This document shows positions 7,343-13,631 of a stretch of DNA of 14,462 nucleotides, in pieces. Position 1 is the first letter of the stretch. The number at the start of each line of letters is the position of its first letter. Origin of the DNA: Syntrophomonadaceae bacterium. Its GTDB lineage: Bacteria > Bacillota > Dethiobacteria > PWVN01. The stretch is from the NCBI GenBank assembly GCA_003561835.1, contig PWVN01000064.1:1-14462 (forward strand), given 5' to 3'. Both the position numbers and the translations under genes were made by a program. The notes below the pieces were generated by a model. The model was given only the letters and a program-made list of their open reading frames with translations, did not search any database and had not been told where the DNA came from.

Positions 7343-7594
7343 TTAGTTCTCTCTTGGTTTTGCCTCGTTCACCACTATTTTTCTGCCGTCGATTTCGTAG
7401 CCATCCAAGGCAGACACCATCTTGTCCACATCCTCTTCCTGCACTTCCACGAAACCATACCCCTTGGAGCGGCCGGTAGCTCTCTCGGTAATAATCCTGC
7501 AGTCCAGGACGTTTCCGTGATCACTGAAAATAGTTTTAATTTCCTCTTCGGTAGCAGCCCAGGGGAGATTGCCCACATACAAGGTTTTGACCAT
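7343..7594 (-). CDS. Single-RRM RNA-binding protein
   Basis: An 83-residue protein that is one RNA recognition motif and almost nothing else. RNP2 is LYVGNL (5-10) and RNP1 is KGYGFVEV (44-51), with aromatic residues at the RNA-stacking positions (Y6, Y46, F48). It lacks the Gly-rich tail of many cyanobacterial Rbp proteins and ends NEAKPREN. The ATG at 7594 has a very strong GGGAGGTG site seven bases upstream, suggesting high expression. It is flanked by an AT-rich leader with a TATAAT box and by its own terminator, so it looks monocistronic. Such small RRM proteins are known from cyanobacteria and scattered other bacteria; some are cold-induced. Its RNA targets cannot be told from the sequence. 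The family call is firm, the role is unknown. Confidence 0.95.
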   Translation of the reverse strand: MVKTLYVGNLPWAATEEEIKTIFSDHGNVLDCRIITERATGRSKGYGFVEVQEEDVDKMVSALDGYEIDGRKIVVNEAKPREN

Positions 7595-7631
7595 ACTGAT
7601 TCACCTCCCTTTAGAACGGTAGCATATGTTT

Positions 7632-7637
7632 ATTATA
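7632..7637 (-). promoter_or_regulatory. -10 box of the RRM gene promoter
   Basis: A perfect TATAAT on the minus strand, inside the most AT-rich stretch of the window (about 7600-7700), 38 bases before the gene start. At 17 bases further upstream the sequence is GCATAA, a poor -35, so activation by another factor or an imperfect call is possible. The transcript would have a leader of about 30 bases. Confidence 0.5.
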
Positions 7638-7702
7638 AAAAATATGGCGCAAGTTTATGCATGGTCCGGAGACGGGCGTTATTTTATTTACAAAAAGAAG
7701 GC

Positions 7703-8350
7703 TCACTGCCAAAGTCTGTTCTTGATAATATACTGCTCCACGGCTTCCGGGGTCAGGTATTTAATGGTTTTCCCGGAACGAACCCGCTCCCGGATATCCG
7801 TGGAGGATATGGCCATGGCGGGAATCTCCAGGTAAGAGACCCTGTCCAGGATGGTGGCCCCGGAGGAGATGGACTTGTCCAGGGTTTTGCGCAGCCGGGA
7901 GAAGGAGTACCCGGGCCTGGAAGCGGCGATGAACCGGCAGGTATCCAGGAGATGCTCGTAATCCTTCCAGGTCAGGATATCCAGCATGGCATCGGCCCCG
8001 GTGATGAAGTAGACCTGGGTCTTGGGGCCAAAATAATTCTGGAACCACTTGACGGTATCCACCGTGTAGGTGGGGCCCTTGAGGGAGCGTTCGATTTCCA
8101 CCCGGGAAACGGTGAAGTGGGGGTTGGTGATGACGGCCAGTACCGTCATCAGGTAGCGGTGCTCCATGTCGCTGACCTTCTGGCTGTTTTTATGGGGCGG
8201 GTGCCCCGAGGGCACAAAGATGACAGAATCCAGGCCGAACTGCTGCCGGGCCTCTTCCGCCGTCACCAGGTGGCCCAGGTGGATGGGGTCGAAGGTCCCC
8301 CCCATGATTCCAACATTTTTCGCATCCCTGATCAAAGGCAGCTGAAGCAT
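7703..8350 (-). CDS. nadD: Nicotinate-nucleotide adenylyltransferase
   Basis: A 215-residue nucleotidyltransferase that converts nicotinate mononucleotide and ATP to deamido-NAD, the shared late step of NAD synthesis, in the cytoplasm. The first catalytic motif is GGTFDPIHLGHL (17-28) and the second is ISSTDIRERV (181-190); SGHPPHK and ITGADAMLDILTWKDYEHLL are also typical of NadD. The ATG at 8350 is preceded by AAGGAGCG at good spacing. It follows a 211-base non-coding stretch and an extended -10 promoter, and precedes the RRM gene by 108 bases with no clear terminator between. The protein starts about eight residues further upstream of its nucleotide-binding motif than many NadD proteins, but this is within normal variation. 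Confidence 0.97.
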   Translation of the reverse strand: MLQLPLIRDAKNVGIMGGTFDPIHLGHLVTAEEARQQFGLDSVIFVPSGHPPHKNSQKVSDMEHRYLMTVLAVITNPHFTVSRVEIERSLKGPTYTVDTVKWFQNYFGPKTQVYFITGADAMLDILTWKDYEHLLDTCRFIAASRPGYSFSRLRKTLDKSISSGATILDRVSYLEIPAMAISSTDIRERVRSGKTIKYLTPEAVEQYIIKNRLWQ

Positions 8351-8374
8351 GTCGCCGCTCCTTTTTTTGGCACT

Positions 8375-8383
8375 ATTGTATCA
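8375..8383 (-). promoter_or_regulatory. Extended -10 promoter of nadD
   Basis: On the minus strand TGATACAAT (TGn plus TACAAT) lies 25 bases before the nadD ATG. The expected -35 position (8398-8403) reads TGGCGG, which is weak, as is common where an extended -10 is present. A GGGG-TTT-CCCC inverted repeat overlaps the spacer. Confidence 0.55.
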
Positions 8384-8464
8384 CATCCGGGGAAACCCCG
8401 CCAGGGGGTAAGGAAGGCGGCCAGGCAGCGGATGGCGAGCAGTAGCCGACCGGGCACGGTCGCC

Positions 8465-8489
8465 GGGCGAATGGGCGGCGGGCGGCGGG
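8465..8489 (+). other. GC-rich 7-base tandem repeat with G-quadruplex potential
   Basis: Four GGG runs with loops of 5, 4 and 4 bases on the plus strand (template strand for the genes here), made in part from a GGGCGGC unit repeated three times. It lies in the non-coding stretch between the ATP-grasp gene and nadD. I see no gene or terminator in the rest of that stretch. Confidence 0.5.
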
Positions 8490-8561
8490 CGGCGGAACAG
8501 GCGGCGGCGGGCCAAAGAGACAGCCGGGAAGAAGGGGCGTGAAGGGGCTGGGGCGGGTCTC

Positions 8562-9773
8562 CTAAAGGCGCTGCCCCGCCCTGCCCGGCCCCAGGACCCT
8601 GCGGCGAAGCTTCCCAAGGAGGATGCCCAGAAAGGCCAGGGCCGGCTTTATATCCCCCGCTTCCCAGATGGCATAGGCTTTGGGCCGGAAATAGGAGAGA
8701 AAAACCTCCCGGGCCGACAGGGTGCCGCTTTGCAGGTACTGCCTGACGGCAAAGACATCTTCGTAAAAATACCAGAAAACCAGGTTTTTATCTTCCCGCA
8801 GCTCCAGGGGGGGCACCGGTTGGCCCACCAGGTCCCTGTAGGTGATGTAGGGGATATTGATGCCCAGCTTGTAGAGCAGGTTGTTGAAATTGACGATCCT
8901 GACGTTGATCTCCATGAGGTAGTAGCGGCCCGAACCGGCATCCTTTTTAAACTCCAGCTCGGCAAAACCCTTGTAGCCGATGTCCTCCAGAAGCCCCTTG
9001 CCCAGGCGGAACAGTTCCTCCACGTATCCGGGCTCCGTGTAGACGGAGGCGCCGAAGTCGTTGGGGTAGAGCCTGAGCAGGTGGAAGCTGGCGCAGTGGG
9101 TGACTTGGGAATCCTGGTTCAGATAGGCGTCGAAGGTGTACTTGTTGGTATCGGGCCCCGGGATGATCCGCTGCACCACCACCTGCAGGCCTGCCTGCCG
9201 GGCCTTTTGTACGGCCGCGTTCAGCTCCTCCCGGTTGAAGACCTTGAAGACCTTCCGCCGGAAAACCTTAACAAAGGCGTGGGAGTCCACCGGCTTTACC
9301 ACACAGGGAAACTTGATTTCCTCCTCGATCCTCTGAAAGAAATCCCCGTCTTCCAGCCTGACGGTTTCCGGGACCAGGACCCCTCTTTCCTCCATCATCT
9401 CGTAAAGGGTGTCCTTGTTCATGAGGCGGTTGAAGTACCCCTGCTCCACCCGGGGGAGCAGATAGTGCTCCCGCAGATCCTCCAGATAGTCATCCACCAC
9501 CTGAACGTAAGGGTCGGCCGCCGGAATCAGGACGGGTGGGTGCTCCTGCTTCTTTCCATAGTCCACCAAAAAATCGATGAACCCCCGGGGGTCTTCCTTG
9601 TAATGGGGGGCCACCAGGCTCTCGGAGCAGTACCTGGAGGCGGCCCCGTAGGCCCCCCTGGAGGTATAGTCCACTGAGACCACCGTCACCCCTTCTTTCC
9701 CCAAACACCGGATGACGCTCAGCCCGATAAAGTAGTTGGACCCCAGCACCAGGGCTTTGCTTTTATGTTTCAT
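8562..9773 (-). CDS. ATP-grasp carboxylate-amine ligase family protein (COG3919-like)
   Basis: A 403-residue ATP-grasp enzyme. The N-terminal pre-ATP-grasp domain starts with KALVLGSNYFIGLSVIRCLG and contains YTSRGAYGAASRYC and PVLIPAADPYVQVVDDY. The central part has NKDTLYEMMEERGVLVPET and FPCVVKPVDSHAF, with the ATP-binding Lys, and VVVQRIIPGPDTNKY. The metal-binding strand reads YLMEINVRIVNFNNLL, close to the MEINPR motif of COG3919-type ligases. Such enzymes join a carboxylate to an amine through an acyl phosphate; relatives include D-aspartate ligases of peptidoglycan, but the substrate here cannot be told. The C-terminus (from about 370) is hydrophobic then strongly basic, which may attach it to the membrane. 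The ATG at 9773 overlaps the obgE stop by 11 bases and follows GGAGG, so translation is coupled to obgE. In many Firmicutes this slot holds proB-proA or nothing. Confidence 0.85.
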   Translation of the reverse strand: MKHKSKALVLGSNYFIGLSVIRCLGKEGVTVVSVDYTSRGAYGAASRYCSESLVAPHYKEDPRGFIDFLVDYGKKQEHPPVLIPAADPYVQVVDDYLEDLREHYLLPRVEQGYFNRLMNKDTLYEMMEERGVLVPETVRLEDGDFFQRIEEEIKFPCVVKPVDSHAFVKVFRRKVFKVFNREELNAAVQKARQAGLQVVVQRIIPGPDTNKYTFDAYLNQDSQVTHCASFHLLRLYPNDFGASVYTEPGYVEELFRLGKGLLEDIGYKGFAELEFKKDAGSGRYYLMEINVRIVNFNNLLYKLGINIPYITYRDLVGQPVPPLELREDKNLVFWYFYEDVFAVRQYLQSGTLSAREVFLSYFRPKAYAIWEAGDIKPALAFLGILLGKLRRRVLGPGRAGQRL

Positions 9774-11073
9774 TTCCCGCCTCCTCCTCCCGGTGGATGA
9801 ATTCGAAGGAGCCGATTTGGACCGTATCCCCCTCCTGAACTCCCCTGCGCTTCAGTTCCTTCTCTATACCCGACTTGCGAAAGGCCCGCTGGAGGCGCCG
9901 CACCCCCTCCGGGTTGTCGAAATCCGTCATGGCCACCAGGCGTTCGATGGCCGCGCCCCGGACTACAAAGAAGCCCCCCTCGTCGTGGACGGAAAAGCTG
10001 CTCTCCCGGGGGGTGTAGACCACCTCGATAACCTCCTCCTCCGCCCCTTCCTCTGCCCCCGCCCCCGCCCGGGCCCCCAGTTCCTCCAGAAGGGCGGCGG
10101 TATGGTAGAGCAGTTCCCTGACCCCGTGGCCGGTGACGGCCGAGATGGGGAAGACTTTCTTTCCGGGCAGGCCCTCCTGCAGGGGTTTGAGGTTTTCGGC
10201 TGCATCGGGCAGGTCCGTCTTGTTGGCGGCGATGACCTCCGGTTTTTCCGCCAGGCCGGGGCTGTACAGGTGGAGCTCTTCCCGGATCTTGTGGTAATCC
10301 TTCAGGGGATCCCGCTCCTCCGTCCCGGCCAGGTCCACCACATGGATCAGGACCTGGGTCCGCTCCACGTGCCGCAGGAATTCATGCCCCAGGCCCACCC
10401 CTTTGTGGGCCCCCTCGATGAGGCCCGGGATATCCGCAGCCACAAAGTCCCTGTCCCCCGCCTTCACAACCCCCAGGTTGGGGGTTACGGTGGTGAAGGG
10501 GTAGGGGGCGATTTTTGGCCGGGCGGCAGAAATGCGGGAGAGCAGGGTGGATTTGCCCGCGTTGGGGAAGCCGATGAGGCCCACATCGGCCACCAGCTTC
10601 AACTCCAGGCGGAGCCAGTTCTCCTCCCCCGGTTCCCCCCTCTCCGCCAGGCGGGGTGCCTGACGCCGGGTGGTGGTGAACTGGGCGTTGCCGCGGCCGC
10701 CCCGGCCGCCCCGGGCCACCAGGGCCTGCTGCCCCGGCCGCACCAGGTCCGCCAGCAGCTCCTTGCCTCCCTCGTCCACCGCCTCGTAAACCTGGGTACC
10801 CGGAGGCACCTTGACGATGGCGTCCTCCCCGTCCCGGCCCCGACGCTTCTTCCCCTGTCCGTGCTCCCCCCGGGGGGCCTTGATGTGCTGGCGGTAGCGG
10901 AAATCCAGGAGGGTCCTCAGGCCCTCATCCACCTGCAGAACCACACTCCCCCCGTGGCCGCCGTCCCCGCCGTCGGGGCCGCCGCGGGGGACATATTTCT
11001 CCCGCCTGAAGGAGACAACACCGTTTCCGCCGTCGCCGCCCTTGACAAATATTTTTACCCGGTCAATAAACAA
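9763..11073 (-). CDS. obgE: Obg family GTPase
   Basis: A 436-residue GTPase needed for 50S ribosome assembly and, in sporulating Bacillus, for Spo0A activation. I chose the TTG at 11073 because it yields MFIDRVKIFVKGGDGGNG, the conserved Obg opening, and AGGTGG lies five bases upstream; a GTG at 11082 would add three residues. Domains in order are the Gly-rich Obg fold (1-158, with GGPDGGDGGHGG and the glycine knuckle ARGGRGGRGNAQF), the G domain (G1 GFPNAGKST 168-176, G3 DIPGL 214-218, G4 NKTD 284-287, G5 SAVTGHG 311-317) and the C-terminal OCT domain. An Ala/Glu/Gly-rich linker of about 20 residues joins the last two. It follows the Spo0B-like gene after 60 bases, an arrangement also found in Bacillus. 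Confidence 0.98.
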   Translation of the reverse strand: MFIDRVKIFVKGGDGGNGVVSFRREKYVPRGGPDGGDGGHGGSVVLQVDEGLRTLLDFRYRQHIKAPRGEHGQGKKRRGRDGEDAIVKVPPGTQVYEAVDEGGKELLADLVRPGQQALVARGGRGGRGNAQFTTTRRQAPRLAERGEPGEENWLRLELKLVADVGLIGFPNAGKSTLLSRISAARPKIAPYPFTTVTPNLGVVKAGDRDFVAADIPGLIEGAHKGVGLGHEFLRHVERTQVLIHVVDLAGTEERDPLKDYHKIREELHLYSPGLAEKPEVIAANKTDLPDAAENLKPLQEGLPGKKVFPISAVTGHGVRELLYHTAALLEELGARAGAGAEEGAEEEVIEVVYTPRESSFSVHDEGGFFVVRGAAIERLVAMTDFDNPEGVRRLQRAFRKSGIEKELKRRGVQEGDTVQIGSFEFIHREEEAGNET

Positions 11074-11133
11074 AAGAACCACCTGCGCCTGTATGATTTT
11101 TATAACCTTTAGTATGTACCGGAAGGCTTGACT

Positions 11134-11865
11134 TCATGAGATGGCCCGGTTTAAAGGGATGCGGCAGCGTAGGTGAGCCGCTTCCCCGAGTTCGCCGAAC
11201 CCCTTCAGAAGAGAGGCTTCGGCCTCAAAGCAGAGCTTCAACGCCTCCTCATCCGCCCCGGCCAGGTCGGCCCGGACATCCAGCCAGCAGGCCTCCCCCC
11301 CTCCGGTAACGACCAGGGACACCCCGGTCGGCCGGCGGGAGGCCAGGGCGGCCGTCAGGGTAACCACCTGTCCGGGGATCTCGGGAGAAAGGGGGTCGTT
11401 CACCTCCCCAGCCGGAGACAGTTCCCAGGCGTAGGTGAGGGAAGCTTCCGCCGGCAGGGAGAAAATCAGGGCCCCCAGATCCGCTGCCAGATCCGCCGAG
11501 CACCCTTTCTTGAATTCCCCGAAGGCCTTGAGCTTCTCGTTTAGGGAGAAGAGGGCCTGCAGAACCCGTTCCCCCCGGCCCAGCTGGGAAAGACAGGTGA
11601 TGACCTGCAGGTGGTTTGAGAGGTCATGACGTAAGCGCTGAAAGAGGGCGCTCTCCTTGAGCAGGGCCTCTTCCCGGGCCTCCTGCCGGGCCTTCTCCGC
11701 CTTGTAGCGCCTTTCCAGGAGCAGGGCCGCCGCCAGGAGGCTCAGGGACAGGGGCGGCAGCAGGTAGAGGGCGGGCTGCCGGGTCCCGGGGAAGAGGAGG
11801 AGCAAGGACAGGAGGAGGAGGGCCGCCAGCTGGGCCTTGAAGATGGTACAGGGCTTGTCTTTCAT
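11134..11865 (-). CDS. Membrane-anchored Spo0B-type phosphotransferase/kinase-like protein
   Basis: A 243-residue protein. The ATG at 11865 has GGAGG seven bases upstream; longer readings start at TTG without a site. Residues 11-25 and 31-50 form two membrane helices with a short turn, and a charged coiled segment (51-75, ERRYKAEKARQEAREEA) links to the H-box RLRHDLSNHLQVI, with the phosphoacceptor His at 80. This matches the Spo0B-type dimerisation helix (HDxxNxLQ). The remaining 140 residues align in character with the degenerate ATPase-like half of Spo0B: I see no N-box or G-box for ATP. In Bacillus, Spo0B passes phosphate from Spo0F to Spo0A and is soluble and about 192 residues; here it is tethered to the membrane. 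Its position directly before obgE supports orthology. It may accept phosphate from a regulator or be a divergent sensor kinase; the first is favoured. Confidence 0.8.
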   Translation of the reverse strand: MKDKPCTIFKAQLAALLLLSLLLLFPGTRQPALYLLPPLSLSLLAAALLLERRYKAEKARQEAREEALLKESALFQRLRHDLSNHLQVITCLSQLGRGERVLQALFSLNEKLKAFGEFKKGCSADLAADLGALIFSLPAEASLTYAWELSPAGEVNDPLSPEIPGQVVTLTAALASRRPTGVSLVVTGGGEACWLDVRADLAGADEEALKLCFEAEASLLKGFGELGEAAHLRCRIPLNRAIS

Positions 11866-11902
11866 GGGGAAACCTCCGGGAATGTTTTCCAGCATATAAA
11901 AA

Positions 11903-11931
11903 GAATTCTGGGCCGAAGCCCTTAATCCTTT
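11903..11931 (-). promoter_or_regulatory. Sigma-H-like promoter before the Spo0B-like gene
   Basis: On the minus strand AAAGGATTA, an 11-base spacer and CCAGAATTC. The Bacillus sigma-H consensus, as I recall it, is RnAGGAwWW - 11/12 - RnnGAATwW; the upstream half matches fully and the downstream half misses at two flanking positions. It is 37 bases before the start codon. A GGGC-TTCG-GCCC stem-loop occupies the spacer, so a chance match cannot be excluded. Confidence 0.45.
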
Positions 11932-11976
11932 AGGCAAGAGGAGAATTGAAGAAAAAAAGAGGGAGAAAGAATGGAT

Positions 11977-12005
11977 GAAAAGAAGGCGCCCTCAGGCGCC
12001 TTCTT
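11977..12005 (-). terminator. Hairpin terminator after the CofE-like gene
   Basis: A perfect 11-base inverted repeat (AAGAAGGCGCC / GGCGCCTTCTT) with a 4-base loop, ending in TTCTTTTC on the minus strand, 66 bases after the CofE-like stop codon. The T-run is short, so efficiency may be moderate. Confidence 0.75.
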
Positions 12006-12070
12006 GCCGGCGGTCGTTAGCAGATAATGAGGGCGGCGCCAGGGCCGCAAAGGGAGGTGGCGGAAGAAAT

Positions 12071-12814
12071 TCACATTTCGGCTGCCGCCGCTGCCTGGCT
12101 TGCCCGGATAATGCCGATGGGCGTCTGGTTGTTCTCCTGGCCCATGGGGTTGTCCTTGAGGATTTCCTTGAAGTCCCAATCCTTGAGCTTGTCCTCGGAA
12201 AAACCGGTGATATAGCCGTCCAGGTCGTTGATGTCCGCCACCACGGCGGAACAACCCGTTTTCTCCTTGATTCGCTCCGCCACCTCATTGGGATTGGCGC
12301 TGGGCAGGACCACGTAATCCCAGTAAGGGCCCTTGGGGCCGGACCAGTCGCTGTACCCCGCCTTTCCGTCGATGCGGGTGACGGTGTCTCCCGCAATCTT
12401 GTAAAAAACGCCCCTGATCCCGAAAAGCTTGGTGATGACGCTGACAAAGGCGGCGAAGAGAATGCGCAGGAGCCCCGCCTGCTCGATGGCCACCTGCATC
12501 TTCTGGGGTGTGCCGATCCCCATGCCAGCCGGGGACACGGAGACAAAGCGGCAGAGAAAGCGGGCAAAGAATCCCGGTTTGATATCATCGGAATGAATGG
12601 AGCGTCGCTGGCTGTTGGCCACGGCCTTGTCGCTGACGAAGATGACATCCCCTTCCTGCCGGTAATTTTGGGTATAGTGGGAGATGACTTCCGCGATATC
12701 CTCTCCGGGCTTGATAAAGTGGGTCTTGAACAGGATTCTCTCGTAAAGAGTATCCCCCACCTTCCTGAAGGTCTTGAGGGTATCCGTGTCTTCCTGGGAA
12801 AATACGGCTTTCAT
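12071..12814 (-). CDS. CofE-like protein (coenzyme F420-0:L-glutamate ligase family)
   Basis: A 247-residue protein related to CofE, which adds glutamate to F420-0 using GTP. The match is spread along the length: THFIKPGEDIAEVISHY and EGDVIFVSDKAVANSQRRSI resemble the N-terminal beta-strand/loop of CofE (GDVLVV...KAEGR), YVVLPSANPNEVAERIKEKT and AVVADINDLDGY resemble its central nucleotide/metal region (ITDTNGR), and NPMGQENNQTPIGIIR resembles its C-terminal loop. Compared with archaeal CofE there are differences in the metal/GTP residues, so activity on F420 is uncertain. Residues 108-145 are hydrophobic (LLRILFAAFVSVITKLFG) and might meet the membrane. The ATG at 12814 follows GGGAGG by about seven bases. 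It is bounded by terminators on both sides, so it is probably a separate unit. No other F420 gene is in the window. The family assignment rests on motif reading only. Confidence 0.7.
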   Translation of the reverse strand: MKAVFSQEDTDTLKTFRKVGDTLYERILFKTHFIKPGEDIAEVISHYTQNYRQEGDVIFVSDKAVANSQRRSIHSDDIKPGFFARFLCRFVSVSPAGMGIGTPQKMQVAIEQAGLLRILFAAFVSVITKLFGIRGVFYKIAGDTVTRIDGKAGYSDWSGPKGPYWDYVVLPSANPNEVAERIKEKTGCSAVVADINDLDGYITGFSEDKLKDWDFKEILKDNPMGQENNQTPIGIIRASQAAAAAEM

Positions 12815-12841
12815 GAGAAATCCCTCCCTTCGGGGTTACTT

Positions 12842-12868
12842 AAAAGAAGAGCCAGGATTTCCTGGCTC
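12842..12868 (-). terminator. Rho-independent terminator of rplU-rpmA
   Basis: On the minus strand GAGCCAGG and CCTGGCTC pair around AAAT and are followed by TTCTTTT. It begins 8 bases after the rpmA stop, so L21 and L27 form a short two-gene transcript. Confidence 0.9.
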
Positions 12869-12875
12869 CCCGGGG

Positions 12876-13142
12876 CTAAACAATCTCTTCCAGTGGATAG
12901 ACGCTCACCTGTTTCTTGGCTTTACCGTTTCTTTCGAAGGAGACCACCCCTTCAACTTTGGCAAACAGGGTGTCGTCACTGCCCTTCCCGACATTGATAC
13001 CGGGATGAATCCTGGTGCCCCGCTGGCGGATCAGGATGCTGCCGGCCTTTACGACCTGACCGTCGTGGCGCTTCACTCCCAGCCGTTTTGCATTGCTGTC
13101 CCGGCCGTTCCTGGAGCTGCCAACACCTTTTTTGTGAGCCAA
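12876..13142 (-). CDS. rpmA: Ribosomal protein L27
   Basis: An 88-residue 50S protein whose N-terminus reaches the peptidyl transferase centre. The sequence is AHKKGVGSSRNGRDSNAKRL at its start, followed by RQRGTRIHPGINVGKGSDDTL, all conserved. The start codon is TTG at 13142, with GGAGGTG about seven bases upstream. It lacks the roughly nine-residue N-terminal extension ending in FFA that is cleaved by Prp in many Firmicutes, and the prp gene usually found between rplU and rpmA is missing: only 29 bases separate the two genes. Confidence 0.97.
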   Translation of the reverse strand: MAHKKGVGSSRNGRDSNAKRLGVKRHDGQVVKAGSILIRQRGTRIHPGINVGKGSDDTLFAKVEGVVSFERNGKAKKQVSVYPLEEIV

Positions 13143-13171
13143 TGTATCACACCTCCTCCTGCAAATTTCTC

Positions 13172-13483
13172 TTAAGCTTCAATTTTTTCTATCAGTACCC
13201 GGGTTAAGGGCTGGCGGTGGCCCTGCTTGCGGCGGTAGTTCTTCTTGGCCTTGTACTTGAAGACAATGATCTTCCTGTCCTTGCCGTGCTCCAGAACTTT
13301 GCCCACCACTTTGGCGCCTTCCACCAGCGGACGCCCGATCTTGAGTTCCCCTTCATCGCTGACCGTGAGGACCCGGTCGAAGACCACCTGTTCTCCGGCC
13401 TCCACCGGCAGCTTTTCGACGCTGATGGTGTCACCCTCGGCAACCCGGAACTGTTTTCCGCCCGTTTCGATAATGGCTTCCAT
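13172..13483 (-). CDS. rplU: Ribosomal protein L21
   Basis: A 103-residue 50S protein that binds 23S rRNA. EAIIETGGKQFRVAEGD at the start and KYKAKKNYRRKQGHRQPLT near the end are family signatures, and the length is normal. The ATG at 13483 has GGGAGG about eleven bases upstream. It is the first gene of the L21-L27 unit and has a strong promoter and a conserved L21-type leader ahead of it. Confidence 0.98.
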   Translation of the reverse strand: MEAIIETGGKQFRVAEGDTISVEKLPVEAGEQVVFDRVLTVSDEGELKIGRPLVEGAKVVGKVLEHGKDRKIIVFKYKAKKNYRRKQGHRQPLTRVLIEKIEA

Positions 13484-13496
13484 GAATCGCTTCGCC

Positions 13497-13588
13497 TCCC
13501 ATTTCAGACTCGCCGGGCTGTCGGGTACCCTCTGAAAGGGTTTTCAGACCCATCCCAAGCGGTTACAAAGGCAGGTTTATGCCCACGC
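13497..13588 (-). promoter_or_regulatory. L21 leader in the rplU 5' untranslated region
   Basis: The region between the promoter and rplU carries GCTTGGGATGGGTCTGAAA, a 6-base stem (CTGAAA/TTTCAG, loop ACCC, 13532-13547), a GGGTACCC segment, and CAGCCCGGCGAGTCTGAAA just before the ribosome binding site. From memory these match the Firmicutes L21 leader RNA, thought to act in feedback by L21 or a similar ribosomal product. A covariance-model search would settle it. Confidence 0.75.
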
Positions 13589-13594
13589 TAAACA

Positions 13595-13623
13595 ATTGTA
13601 ACACAGCAGGTTGGGGGTGTCAA
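13595..13623 (-). promoter_or_regulatory. Near-consensus housekeeping promoter of rplU-rpmA
   Basis: On the minus strand TTGACA (13618-13623), a 17-base spacer and TACAAT (13595-13600): only one mismatch to the sigma-A consensus. Transcription would start near 13588, giving a leader of about 105 bases. The end of repeat copy B lies only eight bases upstream of the -35 box. Confidence 0.92.
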
Positions 13624-13631
13624 TCTGAATT

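Noticed and set aside
7680..7715. Terminator after nadD
   Set aside because: A T-rich tract is present but the only stem is GGC/GCC, too weak to support.
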